From an archaeon (GTDB lineage Archaea; Asgardarchaeota; Hermodarchaeia; Hermodarchaeales; Hermodarchaeaceae), in NCBI GenBank assembly GCA_016550405.1, contig JABXGX010000096.1:1-23424 (forward strand): DNA of 23,424 nucleotides, written 5' to 3'. Both the position numbers and the translations under genes were made by a program. This document shows positions 23,248-23,424 of the stretch, one piece after another (position 1 is the first letter of the stretch; the number at the start of each line of letters is the position of its first letter). The notes below the pieces were generated by a model, which worked only from the letters and a program-made list of their open reading frames with translations, had not been told where the DNA came from and did no database searches.

Positions 23248-23424
23248 CTAAGGCACTTCAGCAGAGATTGGCACCGAGGTTGGTTCTTCAATTATTCCAA
23301 TCTCTTTGTCCAGAGCTTGCGGAGTAACCTTAGCTTCTTTCAGCCCAAGTGCAGTGATGATCACACCGATAAGGCTGATGACACCTAAACCACACAATAC
23401 AACAACTGGTCCATAGAGGATTAG
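23248..23424 (-). CDS. C-terminal end of a membrane protein, probably a transporter (truncated by window edge)
   Basis: The frame is open from the window's right edge to a TAG at 23250-23248 (58 visible codons). It reads LILYGPVVVLCGLGVISLIG and then VIITALGLKEA, a final transmembrane helix, followed by an acidic/polar tail ending SAEVP. The pattern resembles the last helix and cytoplasmic tail of an MFS-type transporter. It converges with the NfeD gene, 4 bp between stop codons. With only this fragment the family is a guess. Confidence 0.6.
   Translation of the reverse strand, partial: LILYGPVVVLCGLGVISLIGVIITALGLKEAKVTPQALDKEIGIIEEPTSVPISAEVP

Overview
The window reads as a dense piece of an archaeal chromosome. 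It has short intergenic spacers, archaeal-type TATA boxes (TTTAAA/TATAAA-like) about 25-60 nt before several starts, a few GGAGG or GGTGAT Shine-Dalgarno sites, an EF-2-type elongation factor, a geranylgeranyl-reductase-family flavoprotein, a DUF92 membrane protein and an Mvh/HdrA-type hydrogenase operon. The EF-2 looks like the divergent paralogue type described from Asgard archaea, and a leucine-rich-repeat protein sits next to it. I therefore favour an Asgard lineage such as Heimdallarchaeia, but this is inference: no rRNA or ribosomal protein is present to settle it. No tRNA, rRNA, CRISPR array, insertion sequence or phage gene was seen.

Layout. 1-3453 (+): an EamA/DMT transporter cut by the left edge, an all-helical protein of unknown function, and an MFS transporter. 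3457-5179 (-): an alpha-solenoid protein and a small ferredoxin with an incomplete first cluster motif. 5338-9114 (+): a 24-residue-period LRR protein and an 801-residue EF-2 paralogue. 9167-10024 (-): an unrecognised protein. 10376-12661 (+): DUF92 protein and geranylgeranyl-reductase-family protein, plausibly an isoprenoid pair. 12742-14439 (-): an MtdA/MtdB-like methylene-tetrahydropterin dehydrogenase with a 250-residue unknown N-terminal extension. 14619-19214 (-): a tight three-gene [NiFe]-hydrogenase operon (HdrA-MvhD fusion, small subunit, large subunit). 19418-21670 (-): a histidine kinase with about 16 membrane segments. 21831-23243 (+): an NfeD-family membrane protein. 23248-23424 (-): the C-terminus of a probable transporter cut by the right edge.

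The most interesting region is 14440-19277. The HdrA-like subunit carries an ArsR-like winged-helix DNA-binding domain at its N-terminus, in the same reading frame as a complete flavin/Fe-S HdrA and a C-terminal MvhD module. It would be a hydrogenase electron-bifurcation subunit that may also bind DNA. The spacer between this operon and the next one, the MtdA-like gene, holds two 18-bp inverted repeats (TGACAA-N6-TTGTCA and a one-mismatch copy) whose starts are 51 bp apart. TTGTC half-sites also occur upstream of the HdrA start. The large subunit has the unusual change DPCxxCxxN at its C-terminal nickel-binding motif. No HdrB or HdrC is present, so the final electron acceptor is not visible. 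Working idea (inference): a flavoprotein-regulated H2/ferredoxin/C1-carrier module, analogous in design to DNA-binding redox enzymes such as bacterial PutA.
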